A stretch of 46,924 nt of DNA from Streptomyces sp. SID486 (GTDB taxonomy: Bacteria; Actinomycetota; Actinomycetes; Streptomycetales; Streptomycetaceae), in NCBI RefSeq assembly GCF_009865385.1, contig NZ_WWJT01000764.1, forward strand, positions 1 through 46,924, given 5' to 3'. The notes beneath the pieces were generated by a model. That model did not search any database, had not been told where the DNA came from, and worked only from the letters and a program-made list of their open reading frames with translations. The translations under genes were made by a program, and so were the position numbers. Shown piece after piece: positions 17,286 to 26,011 of this stretch (position 1 is its first letter; each line of letters starts with the position of its first letter).

Positions 17286-18317
17286 GTGGCAGGAAAACCG
17301 GCCAGGACGGTCAACGCCATCGACCAGACCCGGCGGATGCTCTCCCTGGTGACGTATCTGCGGGAACGCCCCGGCGCCCGGATCGCCGACGTGGCGCGCG
17401 CTTTCGGTATCAGCGAGGACGAGCTGGTCGCCGACCTGGATCTGCTGCCCATGTGCGGCACCAGCTTCCGTGGCGGGGATCTGCTGGACATCGACACCGA
17501 CGGTGAGCGCATCTGGTGGCACAACCCGGCCGCGCTGGGTGAGGAGGCGGCCGAACCGCTCCGGCTCGCCGCCGACGAGGCGACCGCCCTGCTGGTCGCG
17601 GCCCGGGCGGTGGCGACGCTGCCCGGTCTGCGGGAGGGGGACCGGCAGGCGCTGCTGCGGGCCACGGCCAAGGTGGAGACCGCGGCCGGCGAGGCGGCCG
17701 GTGCCAGTTCCCGCCTGTCGGTGACCTTCGAGTCCGAGGGCGGCGTCTTCGCCGACGTCGACCGGGCGATCTCCGAGCGCCGCCGGCTCTGGATCCGCTA
17801 CTACTCCCCGGCCCGTGACGAGATCACCGAGCGTGAGATCGACCCGATCCGGCTGGTCAGTGTCGGTCACACCTATGTGGAGGCATGGTGCCGGCGCTCC
17901 GAGGCGCGGCGCACCTTCCGCCTGGACCGGGTGGCCGAGATCAGGATCCTCGACGAGCCCTCGGCCCCGCCCGAGATAGAGCTGCGCGACCTCTCCGAGG
18001 CCCTGGTGCAGCCGGCCGCCGAGGACCCCGAGGTGGTGATCGAGGTCGGTCCGGGAGGTCGCTGGGTCGCCGAGTACTACCCGCACGACAGTGCCGATGA
18101 GCTGTCCGACGGCGGGCTGCGTATCACGTTGCGCACCCCTGACCCGGCCTCCCTGCGCCGGCTGGCGCTGCGGCTCGGCCGCGACGGCCGGATCGTCTCG
18201 CCGCCGGAGCTGGCCGAGTGTGCCCGGCAGGCGGCCCGTGAGGCGCTGGCGGCCTATGACGGCGCGGGCGGCGCGGTCCCGGGTGCGGACGGCGGCCCGG
18301 CCGGGAGGGCCGTGTGA
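17286..18317 (+). CDS. pafC: WYL-domain transcriptional regulator PafC
   Basis: The 343-residue protein is the partner of PafB. It has an HTH (about 12-60, ARIADVARAFGISEDELVADLDLL) and a WYL-type domain where the motif reads GHTYVEAW, as is usual for PafC. A C-terminal WCX-like region (about 235-315) follows. The last 25 residues are Gly/Ala-rich. The GTG has GGGGGAG upstream. Confidence 0.92.
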   Translation: MAGKPARTVNAIDQTRRMLSLVTYLRERPGARIADVARAFGISEDELVADLDLLPMCGTSFRGGDLLDIDTDGERIWWHNPAALGEEAAEPLRLAADEATALLVAARAVATLPGLREGDRQALLRATAKVETAAGEAAGASSRLSVTFESEGGVFADVDRAISERRRLWIRYYSPARDEITEREIDPIRLVSVGHTYVEAWCRRSEARRTFRLDRVAEIRILDEPSAPPEIELRDLSEALVQPAAEDPEVVIEVGPGGRWVAEYYPHDSADELSDGGLRITLRTPDPASLRRLALRLGRDGRIVSPPELAECARQAAREALAAYDGAGGAVPGADGGPAGRAV

Positions 18318-18380
18318 GCCGAGGCCGTGGCGCCCCGGCGGCGGACGACCGAAGCGATCAGAGGAAGAGGGGCGAGGGCT

Positions 18381-18674
18381 GTGTACGAGTCTGCGGAGTC
18401 CGGCGCGGGTGAGATGACGGTGGCGGCGGCCTTCGCCGGGATGCGCAGAGTGGTCCCGGTGATGTTCCGGGCCGGCTGCCCGGACTGCCGGGGCCGCTTC
18501 GAGCTCGCCGCGAGCGCCTTGCGCCTCGCCATCGGCGCGAGCAGCCGGACGACGTTCTACTCCTTCGACTGCCCCGACTGCGGCGCCGCGGTCCGCAAGC
18601 CGGCCGGGGAGCGGATCGTGGAGCTGCTCACCGGCGGCGGGGTCAGGACCCTGCGCCTGCACTCCACGGTGTAG
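18381..18674 (+). CDS. Small protein with two CPDC motifs (zinc-ribbon-like)
   Basis: This 97-residue protein has two CPDC knuckles about 35 residues apart (GCPDCRGRF and DCPDCGAAV), consistent with one zinc site. No known family was recognised. The GTG at 18381 is chosen because GAGG lies just upstream and the longer frame is not supported. It lies 63 bp after pafC and may be read with it. It could be a small nucleic-acid or protein-binding factor; nothing in the sequence decides. Confidence 0.7.
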   Translation: MYESAESGAGEMTVAAAFAGMRRVVPVMFRAGCPDCRGRFELAASALRLAIGASSRTTFYSFDCPDCGAAVRKPAGERIVELLTGGGVRTLRLHSTV

Positions 18675-18756
18675 CCGGTCCGCCGCCGGCGCGTGCCGCC
18701 CGCCCCGGTGACGGACGGGGGCGCGGCCGGCTGCGGCCGCGGGGCGGGGGAGGGGC

Positions 18757-18762
18757 TAGTCT
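18757..18762 (+). promoter_or_regulatory. Candidate -10 element (TAGTCT), leaderless
   Basis: TAGTCT ends 7 nt before the ATG at 18770, and no ribosome site is seen. Confidence 0.4.
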
Positions 18763-18769
18763 CGGCGTC

Positions 18770-18964
18770 ATGTTCTGGCCGATGTTCGCGGTAGCCGTGG
18801 GTTTCCTGGGTCTCGCCGTCCTGGGGGTGCTCGCCGTCCGGGTCTTCCTGGCGGCGCGCGGTCTGGGGGAGCAGGTCGCCGACTCCACGCGTCGTATCAG
18901 CCGGGCCGCCGAGGATCTGGAGCGGGCGTCGGTGAGCGCGGCCCGGGCCGCGGACACGCTGTGA
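18770..18964 (+). CDS. Small single-pass membrane protein
   Basis: The 64-residue product begins with a hydrophobic helix (about 2-30, MFAVAVGFLGLAVLGVLAVRVFL). An amphipathic, Arg/Ala-rich helix follows, with heptad-like spacing (ADSTRRISRAAEDLERASVSAARAADTL). The layout resembles TatA-like or DUF948-like small anchors, but no family is certain. It lies 249 bp before tatA and may be leaderless. Confidence 0.65.
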   Translation: MFWPMFAVAVGFLGLAVLGVLAVRVFLAARGLGEQVADSTRRISRAAEDLERASVSAARAADTL

Positions 18965-19134
18965 ACGGGGCCCGGCGGGGCCCGCGCGGGCCGGGTCTCC
19001 GTGCGCCGTCGGTCACTTCGCCCTGTCACCTTGCCCACCCGGCCAGGTACGCTGCTGGTCGCGGCCCGGGAACGAGGCGCGGTCCGCGGAGCAGGAGTAG
19101 GCCCGGGGATTGTTCCGCGTTCACCCCCAGGCGT

Positions 19135-19140
19135 TACGAT
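19135..19140 (+). promoter_or_regulatory. Candidate -10 element (TACGAT) of the tat operon
   Basis: TACGAT lies 10 nt before an upstream ORF start at 19151 and 73 bp before tatA. A TTGTTC at 19110-19115 could be the -35, with a long 19-bp spacer. Confidence 0.45.
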
Positions 19141-19150
19141 CGCAGCCAGC

Positions 19151-19207
19151 ATGACGTTCGGACGAGTGTCCGACCTGTCGGACATGCCCGCCTCGATGAG
19201 AAGGTGA
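19151..19207 (+). CDS. Possible 18-codon leader ORF before tatA
   Basis: An ATG ORF encodes MTFGRVSDLSDMPASMRR and stops inside the tatA ribosome site (AGAAGGTGAAG), 6 nt before the tatA ATG. The putative transcript would start a few bases before its ATG. The ORF overlaps the three pairing segments at 19158-19184, so its translation could change folding of the leader. Whether it is translated is unknown. Confidence 0.4.
   Translation: MTFGRVSDLSDMPASMRR
19158..19184 (+). promoter_or_regulatory. Mutually exclusive hairpins in the tatA leader
   Basis: Segments TCGGAC (19158-19163), GTCCGA (19168-19173) and TCGGACA (19178-19184) are arranged so that the middle one can pair with either neighbour, each time across a 4-nt loop. 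The arrangement resembles an attenuator or a DNA operator with three half-sites. Confidence 0.45.
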
Positions 19208-19213
19208 AGATTT

Positions 19214-19498
19214 ATGTTCCGCAACGGACTTGAGCCGTGGCACCTGCTGATCCTCGTTGTGGTGATCCTCCTCGTGTTCGGCTCCAAGAAGCTGCCGGAC
19301 ATGGCGCGCTCGCTCGGCAAGTCCGCCCGCATCCTGAAGAGCGAGGCGAAGGCGATGAAGGACGACGGCAAGCAGCCCGCCGACACCGCCCCGTCCGCCG
19401 AGGAGCCCGCTCCCGCTCAGCGTACGATCCAGGCCGCGCCCGGCGACGTGACCAGCTCCCGGCCGGTCAACGAGCCGACGGACACGACCCAGCGCTGA
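19214..19498 (+). CDS. tatA: Sec-independent protein translocase subunit TatA
   Basis: The 94-residue protein has the short TatA helix ([19 protein letters not shown]) followed by an amphipathic helix ([22 protein letters not shown]) and a polar tail. TatA oligomers form the variable pore that exports folded twin-arginine proteins. The FGSKKLP hinge is canonical. It has a strong ribosome site (GAAGGTGAAG). Confidence 0.95.
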   Translation: MFRNGLEPWHLLILVVVILLVFGSKKLPDMARSLGKSARILKSEAKAMKDDGKQPADTAPSAEEPAPAQRTIQAAPGDVTSSRPVNEPTDTTQR

Positions 19499-19501
19499 CG
19501 C

Positions 19502-19525
19502 GAGGACCGGGGGCATCCGGTCCTC
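19502..19525 (+). terminator. Hairpin between tatA and tatC
   Basis: GAGGACCGG (19502-19510) and CCGGTCCTC (19517-19525) form a 9-bp stem with a 6-nt loop and no U-tract. It may protect or partly terminate the tatA message and so raise TatA over TatC. Confidence 0.55.
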
Positions 19526-19546
19526 TGTACGAGATGAGGATGTGGG

Positions 19547-20491
19547 TTGCTCAAGTCTGCCCGCAAAAAGGAGAGGGATCCCGAGGGGCGGATGCCGCTC
19601 GCGGATCACCTGCGTGAGTTGCGTAACCGGCTCGCGAAGGGTGTCCTCGCGATCCTTGTCGTCACGATCGTCGCGGCCTTCTTCTACCGGGACATCATCG
19701 ACGTCATCACCCGGCCGATGCTGGACGAGATCGGCTGCCACCAGTCCTTCGGTGAGCTGGCAGACGTCAAGAACGTCCGCTGCGCGCACATCACCGTCAG
19801 TGGTCTGCTCGCGCCCTTCACCCTGGCCCTGAAGGTCGCCCTGATGGCCGGTGTCGTGCTCGCGTCGCCGGTCTGGCTCTACCAGCTGTGGGCGTTCGTC
19901 GCGCCGGGCCTGCACCGCAACGAGAAGAAGTACGCCTACGCGTTCGTCGGCTTCGGCTTCCCGCTGTTCCTCGTCGGCGGCTACCTCGCGTTCCACGTGC
20001 TGCCCACCACGGCCAAGTTCATGATCGACCTCACGCCCGAGGGCGCCGAGAACCTGTTGCCGCTGGACGACCTGCTGGACCTCATCACCCGCATGATCGT
20101 CGTCTTCGGCCTCGCCTTCGAGATGCCGCTGCTGCTGGTCATGCTGAACCTCACCGGGGTGCTGTCCGGTCGGCGCATGCTGGGCTGGTGGCGCGCCATG
20201 GTGGTCGGCATCACCGTGTTCGCGGCCGTGGCCACGCCCAGCCCCGACCCGATGACGATGCTGGCGCTGGCGGCGCCGATCTGGGCGCTGTACTTCCTGG
20301 CCGTGGGCATCTCGATGCTGAACGACCGGCGCCGGGCCCGCCGCGAGACCGAGGGTCCCGGCGACGACGAGGCGTCCGAGCTGGATCTCACCCCCGAGGA
20401 CATCGGCGAGATCGAGCCCGTCTCGGCCAGCCGCGCGCTGCCCGAGCAGGCGAGCACCGACCGGGTCAACGGCTACGACGACGTCACCTGA
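19547..20491 (+). CDS. tatC: Sec-independent protein translocase subunit TatC
   Basis: The 314-residue protein has six membrane helices and the TatC signature near the start (MPLADHLRELRNRL), with the conserved Glu/Arg. FVAPGLHRNEKKY is typical of the first cytoplasmic loop. TatC binds twin-arginine signal peptides. The TTG at 19547 follows GAGG by 7 nt; an in-frame ATG at 19592 is the alternative. The acidic C-terminal tail (about 260-314) is longer than in enterobacteria. Confidence 0.94.
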   Translation: MLKSARKKERDPEGRMPLADHLRELRNRLAKGVLAILVVTIVAAFFYRDIIDVITRPMLDEIGCHQSFGELADVKNVRCAHITVSGLLAPFTLALKVALMAGVVLASPVWLYQLWAFVAPGLHRNEKKYAYAFVGFGFPLFLVGGYLAFHVLPTTAKFMIDLTPEGAENLLPLDDLLDLITRMIVVFGLAFEMPLLLVMLNLTGVLSGRRMLGWWRAMVVGITVFAAVATPSPDPMTMLALAAPIWALYFLAVGISMLNDRRRARRETEGPGDDEASELDLTPEDIGEIEPVSASRALPEQASTDRVNGYDDVT

Positions 20492-20512
20492 GCCCTCACC
20501 GAGCCGCCGTGC

Positions 20513-20544
20513 GATGCCCCCGCCCTCCCGAGGACGGGGGCATC
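20513..20544 (+). terminator. Hairpin after tatC
   Basis: GATGCCCCCG (20513-20522) pairs with CGGGGGCATC (20535-20544) across a 12-nt loop, 21 bp after the stop. Confidence 0.75.
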
Positions 20545-20633
20545 CGCCGTACGGGCCTGACCGGGCCGGCCGGCCGGGGATCCCGATAATGATCGTCCTG
20601 TTGTCAGCGGGGCCCGGTACGCTCGAAAGTACG

Positions 20634-23441
20634 ATGACAGAGGATCTCTCACCGGCCGAGCGGTACGCGGCAGCCCGCAGGCGGGCAGCCGAGCAGGCCA
20701 CCGCGCTCGCCTCCTTCCGCGAGATGTACGACTTCGGCCTCGACCCCTTCCAGATCGAGGCCTGCCAGGCGCTCGAAGAGGGAAAGGGCGTGCTGGTGGC
20801 CGCCCCCACCGGCTCGGGCAAGACGATCGTGGGCGAGTTCGCCGTCCACCTCGCCCTCAAGCAGGGCAAGAAGTGCTTCTACACGACCCCCATCAAGGCG
20901 CTGTCGAACCAGAAGTACTCCGACCTGTGCCGTCGCTACGGCAGTGCCAAGGTCGGCCTGCTGACCGGCGACAACAGCGTGAACTCCGACGCCCCGGTGG
21001 TCGTGATGACCACCGAGGTCCTGCGGAACATGCTGTACGCGGGCTCGCAGACCCTCCTGGGCCTCGGCTACGTGGTGATGGACGAGGTGCACTACCTCTC
21101 CGACCGCTTCCGCGGCGCCGTGTGGGAAGAGGTGATCATCCACCTGCCCGAGTCGGTGACCCTGGTGTCGCTCTCCGCCACCGTGTCCAACGCGGAGGAG
21201 TTCGGCGACTGGCTGGACACTGTCCGGGGCGACACCGAGGTGATCGTCTCCGAGCACCGGCCCGTGCCGCTGTTCCAGCACGTGCTCGCCGGGCGCCGGA
21301 TGTACGACCTGTTCGAGGAGGGCGAGGGCCACAAGAAGGCCGTCAACCCCGACCTGGCACGCCTCGCCCGCATGGAGGCCACCCGGCCGTCGTACCAGGA
21401 CCGCAGGCGCGGCCGGTCGATGCGCGAAGCCGACCGGGAACGCGAGCGCAGGCAGCGCTCCCGGGTGTGGACGCCGGGCCGCCCCGAGGTCATCGAGCGC
21501 CTGGACTCCGAGGGGCTGCTGCCCGCGATCACCTTCATCTTCAGCCGCGCCGCCTGCGAGGCCGCCGTCCAGCAGTGCCTGTACGCGGGCCTCAGGCTCA
21601 ACGACGAGGAGGCGCGCGAGCAGGTCCGTGCCCTGGTCGAGGAGCGCACCGCCTCCATCCCGCACGAGGACCTGCACGTCCTCGGCTACTACGAGTGGCT
21701 GGAGGGTCTGGAGCGCGGCATCGCCGCCCACCACGCGGGCATGCTGCCGACCTTCAAGGAGGTCGTCGAGGAGCTGTTCGTACGCGGCCTGGTGAAGGCG
21801 GTGTTCGCCACCGAGACCCTCGCGCTCGGCATCAACATGCCCGCCCGCTCGGTGGTGCTGGAGAAGCTCGTCAAGTGGAACGGGGAGCAGCACGCCGACA
21901 TCACGCCAGGCGAGTACACCCAGCTGACCGGTCGTGCGGGCCGCCGGGGCATCGACGTCGAGGGCCATGCCGTGGTGCTGTGGCAGCGCGGCATGAGCCC
22001 CGAGCACCTCGCCGGCCTCGCGGGCACGCGCACCTATCCGCTGCGCTCCAGCTTCAAGCCGTCGTACAACATGGCGGTCAACCTGGTCGAGCAGTTCGGG
22101 CGGCACCGTTCGCGTGAGCTGCTGGAGACGTCCTTCGCCCAGTTCCAGGCGGACAAGTCGGTGGTCGGGATCTCCCGCCAGGTGCAGCGCAACGAAGAGG
22201 GCCTGGAGGGTTACCGGGCCTCCATGACCTGCCATCTCGGTGACTTCGAGGACTACGCGCGGCTGCGCCGCGAACTGAAGGACCGGGAGACCGAGCTGGC
22301 CCGGCGGGGCGCCGGTGAGCGGCGGGCCGAGGCGGCCGTGGCCCTGGAGAAGCTCAAGCCGGGTGACGTCATCCACGTGCCGACGGGCAAGTACGCCGGA
22401 CTGGCCCTGGTGCTGGACCCGGGCCTGCCCGCCGGCCGCTCCAACGGACACCGCGGCTTCGACCACCACGACGGGCCGCGCCCGCTGGTGCTGACCGCCG
22501 AACGGCAGGTCAAGCGGCTGGCGTCCATCGACTTCCCGGTGCCGGTGGAGGCGCTGGACCGGATGCGGATCCCGAAGTCCTTCAACCCGCGTTCGCCGCA
22601 GTCCCGCCGGGACCTCGCCTCGGCGCTGCGCAGCAAGGCCGGGCACATCCCGCCGGAGCGGGCCCGCAAGAAGCGCTCGCAGGCCGCCGACGACCGGGAG
22701 ATCGCCCGGCTGCGGACCGCCATCCGGGCCCACCCCTGTCACGGCTGCACCGACCGCGAGGACCACGCCCGGTGGGCCGAGCGCTACCACCGGCTGCTGC
22801 GCGACACCTCGCAGCTGGAGCGGCGCATCGAAGGCCGCACGAACACCATCGCGCGGACCTTCGACCGGATCGTGGCCCTGCTGACCGAGCTGGACTACCT
22901 GCGCGGTGACGAGGTCACCGAGCACGGCAAGCGGCTCGCGCGGCTGTACGGCGAACTGGACCTGCTGGCCAGCGAGTGCCTGCGCGAGCGGGTGTGGGAG
23001 GGCCTCGACCCCGCCGAACTCGCCGCCTGCGTCTCGGCGCTGGTGTACGAGGCACGCGTCGGCGACGACGCGATGGCGCCGAAGCTGCCGTCGGGCAAGG
23101 CCAAGGCCGCGCTCGGCGAGATGGTCCGGATCTGGGGCCGGCTGGACGGGCTGGAGGAGGACTTCCGGATCAACCAGACCGAGGGTGTCGGTCAGCGCGA
23201 GCCCGACCTCGGCTTCGCCTGGGCCGCCTACATGTGGGCCACCGGCAAGGGGCTGGACGAGGTGCTGCGCGAGGCGGAGATGCCGGCCGGTGACTTCGTG
23301 CGCTGGTGCAAGCAGGTCATCGACGTGCTCGGACAGATCTCCGCGGCCGCCCCCACGGAGGGTTCGACGGTCGCCAGGGCCGCGCGCAAGGCGGTCGACC
23401 AGTTGCTGCGGGGCGTGGTCGCCTACTCGTCGGTGGGCTGA
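20634..23441 (+). CDS. helY: Ski2/Mtr4-like DEVH-box RNA helicase
   Basis: The 935-residue protein is an SF2 helicase of the Ski2-like group, the HelY family of actinobacteria. Walker A APTGSGKT is at 57-64, DEVH at 150-153, then SLSATVSN (motif III) and QLTGRAGRRGID (motif VI). The C-terminal 350 residues hold the winged-helix and arch-like region and include CHGCTDREDH, a possible metal site. It probably remodels RNA, but the substrate is unknown. The ATG at 20634 is the start expected from homologues; upstream in-frame codons overlap the tatC terminator. The tatA-tatC-helicase order is shared with Mycobacterium. Confidence 0.92.
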   Translation: MTEDLSPAERYAAARRRAAEQATALASFREMYDFGLDPFQIEACQALEEGKGVLVAAPTGSGKTIVGEFAVHLALKQGKKCFYTTPIKALSNQKYSDLCRRYGSAKVGLLTGDNSVNSDAPVVVMTTEVLRNMLYAGSQTLLGLGYVVMDEVHYLSDRFRGAVWEEVIIHLPESVTLVSLSATVSNAEEFGDWLDTVRGDTEVIVSEHRPVPLFQHVLAGRRMYDLFEEGEGHKKAVNPDLARLARMEATRPSYQDRRRGRSMREADRERERRQRSRVWTPGRPEVIERLDSEGLLPAITFIFSRAACEAAVQQCLYAGLRLNDEEAREQVRALVEERTASIPHEDLHVLGYYEWLEGLERGIAAHHAGMLPTFKEVVEELFVRGLVKAVFATETLALGINMPARSVVLEKLVKWNGEQHADITPGEYTQLTGRAGRRGIDVEGHAVVLWQRGMSPEHLAGLAGTRTYPLRSSFKPSYNMAVNLVEQFGRHRSRELLETSFAQFQADKSVVGISRQVQRNEEGLEGYRASMTCHLGDFEDYARLRRELKDRETELARRGAGERRAEAAVALEKLKPGDVIHVPTGKYAGLALVLDPGLPAGRSNGHRGFDHHDGPRPLVLTAERQVKRLASIDFPVPVEALDRMRIPKSFNPRSPQSRRDLASALRSKAGHIPPERARKKRSQAADDREIARLRTAIRAHPCHGCTDREDHARWAERYHRLLRDTSQLERRIEGRTNTIARTFDRIVALLTELDYLRGDEVTEHGKRLARLYGELDLLASECLRERVWEGLDPAELAACVSALVYEARVGDDAMAPKLPSGKAKAALGEMVRIWGRLDGLEEDFRINQTEGVGQREPDLGFAWAAYMWATGKGLDEVLREAEMPAGDFVRWCKQVIDVLGQISAAAPTEGSTVARAARKAVDQLLRGVVAYSSVG

Positions 23442-23461
23442 GGCGGGGCAGACGCCGAAGA

Positions 23462-23506
23462 GGGCCGGCGGCTCGGGTTCGCGGACGCGGACCGAGCCGC
23501 CGGCCC
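23462..23506. terminator. Hairpin after helY
   Basis: Perfect 15-nt arms (23462-23476 and 23492-23506) enclose a 15-nt loop, 20 bp after the helicase stop. Confidence 0.82.
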
Positions 23507-23559
23507 CTTGCGTCGTGCCCGGCGCCGGACGGGCGGGCCTCGTCGGCCGTGTCGCACCA

Positions 23560-23590
23560 CCCCGGACCGTCTTCGGCAGACGGTCCGGGG
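23560..23590. terminator. Second hairpin downstream of helY
   Basis: Perfect 12-nt arms (CCCCGGACCGTC, 23560-23571, and complement 23579-23590) enclose a 7-nt loop. It may back up the first terminator. Confidence 0.7.
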
Positions 23591-23939
23591 CGAACTGCCG
23601 CCCGGGGAACGGCTGTCGCGGCCACCGAGGTGCGGCCGCCGGTTCCTTTTCACCCTGCACGGTGAGTGACTCTCGCACGCCCGTGTGCCGCTACCGAACG
23701 TGTGCGAACAAGAGCGCTGCGTGCAAAAGGAGTTGAGCGTACTCCTGTCGCGAGGGCGATTTCAGGTGCTTGCCGAATATGTCACGGCGATGATCCGGTC
23801 GGACTAAGCTCGCCCGCGGCGCACCGGGTTGAGGTAATTCGTGCGCCTGTTCCCAAACGTGAAGTAGATCCCGACAGTTCATGAACCTTCCCCCCGCAAG
23901 CTCTCCCGACACCCAGCCGATCCATCCCAGAAGGCATCC

Positions 23940-25610
23940 ATGGTGAGTGTTCAGAAGCCTCCCGGCGGCCGTGAACGTCCCTATGCGCGCGTGCTGTTGC
24001 CGCCGGCCATAGTGATGGCCGGCGCGGCCGGGGCCGCCGTCGTCCTCGTACCGACCTCGGCCCGGCTCGCCGTCGGCGTGTGCGGAGCGCTGGCCGTGCT
24101 GCTGGTCCTCGGCACGGCCGGGGAGGCCGCACGCCGCGGCCGTCGGCTCCGCGAGGCGCAGGCCGACCACGCCCGTCACGCCGCGCATCTGGAACAGCGG
24201 ATCGCCGCGCACAACGAGCTGATGGAGCGCTTCGCCGCCGACGTCCTGCCCCTGGGCTTCCTCCGGCTGCGCCGCGGCGAGCCGCTCCGGGACACCGTGC
24301 GCTACATCTTCGACGAGGATCCCGAACTGCGCGGCCTGCCCGAGGGGTACCGCGAACTGGTGCGCATCGCCCTGCGCGGCGCCGACCACGAGATCTCCAT
24401 GCGCGACGCCTCCGAGCGCTCCTTCGTGAGCATCGCCCGCCGCGTCCAGGCCATCGTCCACCAACAGGCCAAGGAACTGCGCGAGATGGAGGAGGACCAC
24501 GGGCGCAACCCGGAGGTCTTCGACGACCTGCTGCGCATCGACCACGGCACCTCGCTGATCGGCCGGCTCGCCGACACCATCTCCGTCCTCGGCGGCGGCC
24601 GTCCCGGCCGTCAGTGGCCCCTGCCCGTCTCCCTCTACAGCGTGCTGCGCGGCGCGATGTCCCGCATCCTGGAGTACCGCCGCATCGACCTCAGCTCCAT
24701 CGTCAACATCAACATCAAGGGCACCGCGGTCGAGCCGGTCATCCACGCCGCCGCCGAGCTCCTCGACAACGCCACCCGCTACTCGCCGCCCTCGACCCAG
24801 GTGCACGTCACCGCGGCGGAGGTGCAGGCCGGCATCGCCATCGAGATCGAGGACGCCGGGGTCAGCCTCAGCGAGGAGTCCCGCGCCCGCATCGAGCAGA
24901 TGATCGAGGACGCCAAGAACGGGGACGACGCGCAGAACCTCGGTGAGAACCCGCGTCTCGGCCTCGCCGTCGTCGGCCGGCTCTGCAAGCAGTTCGACAT
25001 GGAGGTCTCGCTGCGCGCCTCCGCCTACGGCGGCGTCCGCGCGATCCTCATCGTGCCGCGCGTCATGACGACCACCGAGCCCGGCGTCGGCGCCGCGCAC
25101 GGCATCGGCGCCACCGGCATCCCGAAGCCCGAACTCGGCGCCGTCGAAGGCCCCAAGCGCCCCCCGAAGAAGCGGCGCCCCACCAGCCCCAAGATCCCCG
25201 CCGGGATCTCCCTGGAGGACGACGTCCCGGAAGTCACCGAGTGGACCGCGGGCGGGCTGCCGCAGCGCCGCAGCCGGGTGAAGACCCCGCTCAGCCAGCG
25301 GATCGCGGAACAGGCCGCCATCGAGCGCGCGGAGCGCGAGGGCAGGCCCACCATCTGGTCCCAGTCCAGGGCCGAACCGGAACCCGAGCCCGAGATCGAC
25401 CCCGAGCGCAAGAAGCTCCTGGACCGGCCCCCGGGGATGTGGATGGAGGCGTTCTGGGACGGCCTGCGCAAGGGCATGCCCGAGGACGCCACCTCCTCCG
25501 AGCTGACCGACTTCACGCTCCACCCCACCAAGTACCTGCATCTGATCGACGATTCGGCCGACCACGCCGACGGCGTCACCGAGGCCGACGACGAGAGGGA
25601 CCTCAAGTGA
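23940..25610 (+). CDS. cvnA9: Conservon sensor kinase-like ATPase CvnA
   Basis: The 556-residue protein is the membrane component of a conservon, a module that resembles a G-protein-coupled system. Two hydrophobic helices lie at about 18-38 and 43-62, then a helical linker and a histidine-kinase-type ATPase domain with N-box ELLDNATRYSPP, IEIEDAGVSLSEE and NPRLGLAVVGRL. A phospho-accepting His box is not evident. The C-terminal 190 residues are charged and probably disordered. From memory the locus corresponds to cvn9 (rarABCDE) of S. coelicolor, a repressor of aerial development; the number is inferred from neighbours. The stop overlaps the cvnB start (GTGA). Confidence 0.88.
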   Translation: MVSVQKPPGGRERPYARVLLPPAIVMAGAAGAAVVLVPTSARLAVGVCGALAVLLVLGTAGEAARRGRRLREAQADHARHAAHLEQRIAAHNELMERFAADVLPLGFLRLRRGEPLRDTVRYIFDEDPELRGLPEGYRELVRIALRGADHEISMRDASERSFVSIARRVQAIVHQQAKELREMEEDHGRNPEVFDDLLRIDHGTSLIGRLADTISVLGGGRPGRQWPLPVSLYSVLRGAMSRILEYRRIDLSSIVNINIKGTAVEPVIHAAAELLDNATRYSPPSTQVHVTAAEVQAGIAIEIEDAGVSLSEESRARIEQMIEDAKNGDDAQNLGENPRLGLAVVGRLCKQFDMEVSLRASAYGGVRAILIVPRVMTTTEPGVGAAHGIGATGIPKPELGAVEGPKRPPKKRRPTSPKIPAGISLEDDVPEVTEWTAGGLPQRRSRVKTPLSQRIAEQAAIERAEREGRPTIWSQSRAEPEPEPEIDPERKKLLDRPPGMWMEAFWDGLRKGMPEDATSSELTDFTLHPTKYLHLIDDSADHADGVTEADDERDLK

Positions 25611-26011
25611 TCCAGCAGCGAGCGAACCTGGACTGGATGCTCAAGCAGCTGAACGACGGTGTACCCGGCATCGAGATGATCGTGGTCCTCTCCTCCGACG
25701 GACTGCGCATCGCCCGCTACGGCGGCGACCCCGACGCCGCCGACCGGGTGGCCGCCGCCTGCGCGGGCGTGCAGAGCCTGGCCGGCGCCATCATCCAGGA
25801 GATCCCCGGCGCCGGTGAGATGAAGGTCGTCGTCATCGAGATCGAGGGCGGTTACTTCTACCTGATGAACGCAGGCGCCAACGCCTACCTCGCCGTACTC
25901 GCCGACGTGACCTGCGAGCCGGGCCGGATGAGCGGCATGATGCGGGACCTCGTCGTCCGGATCGGCGCCCACCTCACCAGTCCGCCGCGGCGGGACGGGC
26001 AGACCGTATGA
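25607..26011 (+). CDS. cvnB9: Roadblock/LC7-domain protein CvnB
   Basis: The 134-residue protein is a Roadblock/LC7 fold (LDWMLKQLNDGVPGIEMIVVLSSDGL), the family that regulates small GTPases such as MglA. Start GTG overlaps the cvnA stop and its own stop overlaps cvnC (ATGA), so all three are translationally coupled. It probably acts as the GTPase-activating or scaffold partner of CvnD. Confidence 0.9.
   Translation: MIQQRANLDWMLKQLNDGVPGIEMIVVLSSDGLRIARYGGDPDAADRVAAACAGVQSLAGAIIQEIPGAGEMKVVVIEIEGGYFYLMNAGANAYLAVLADVTCEPGRMSGMMRDLVVRIGAHLTSPPRRDGQTV

Larger units (their letters stand above)
23442..23939. other. Intergenic region before the conservon
   Basis: The 498-bp region carries no supported gene. 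It begins with two strong hairpins. A TAAGCT (23805-23810) may be the conservon -10. AGGAGT/ACTCCT (23728-23733 and 23741-23746) forms a small inverted repeat. Confidence 0.5.

Noticed and set aside
20649..23678. 1009-codon frame antisense to the helicase
   Set aside because: Shadow of codon bias; no domain visible.
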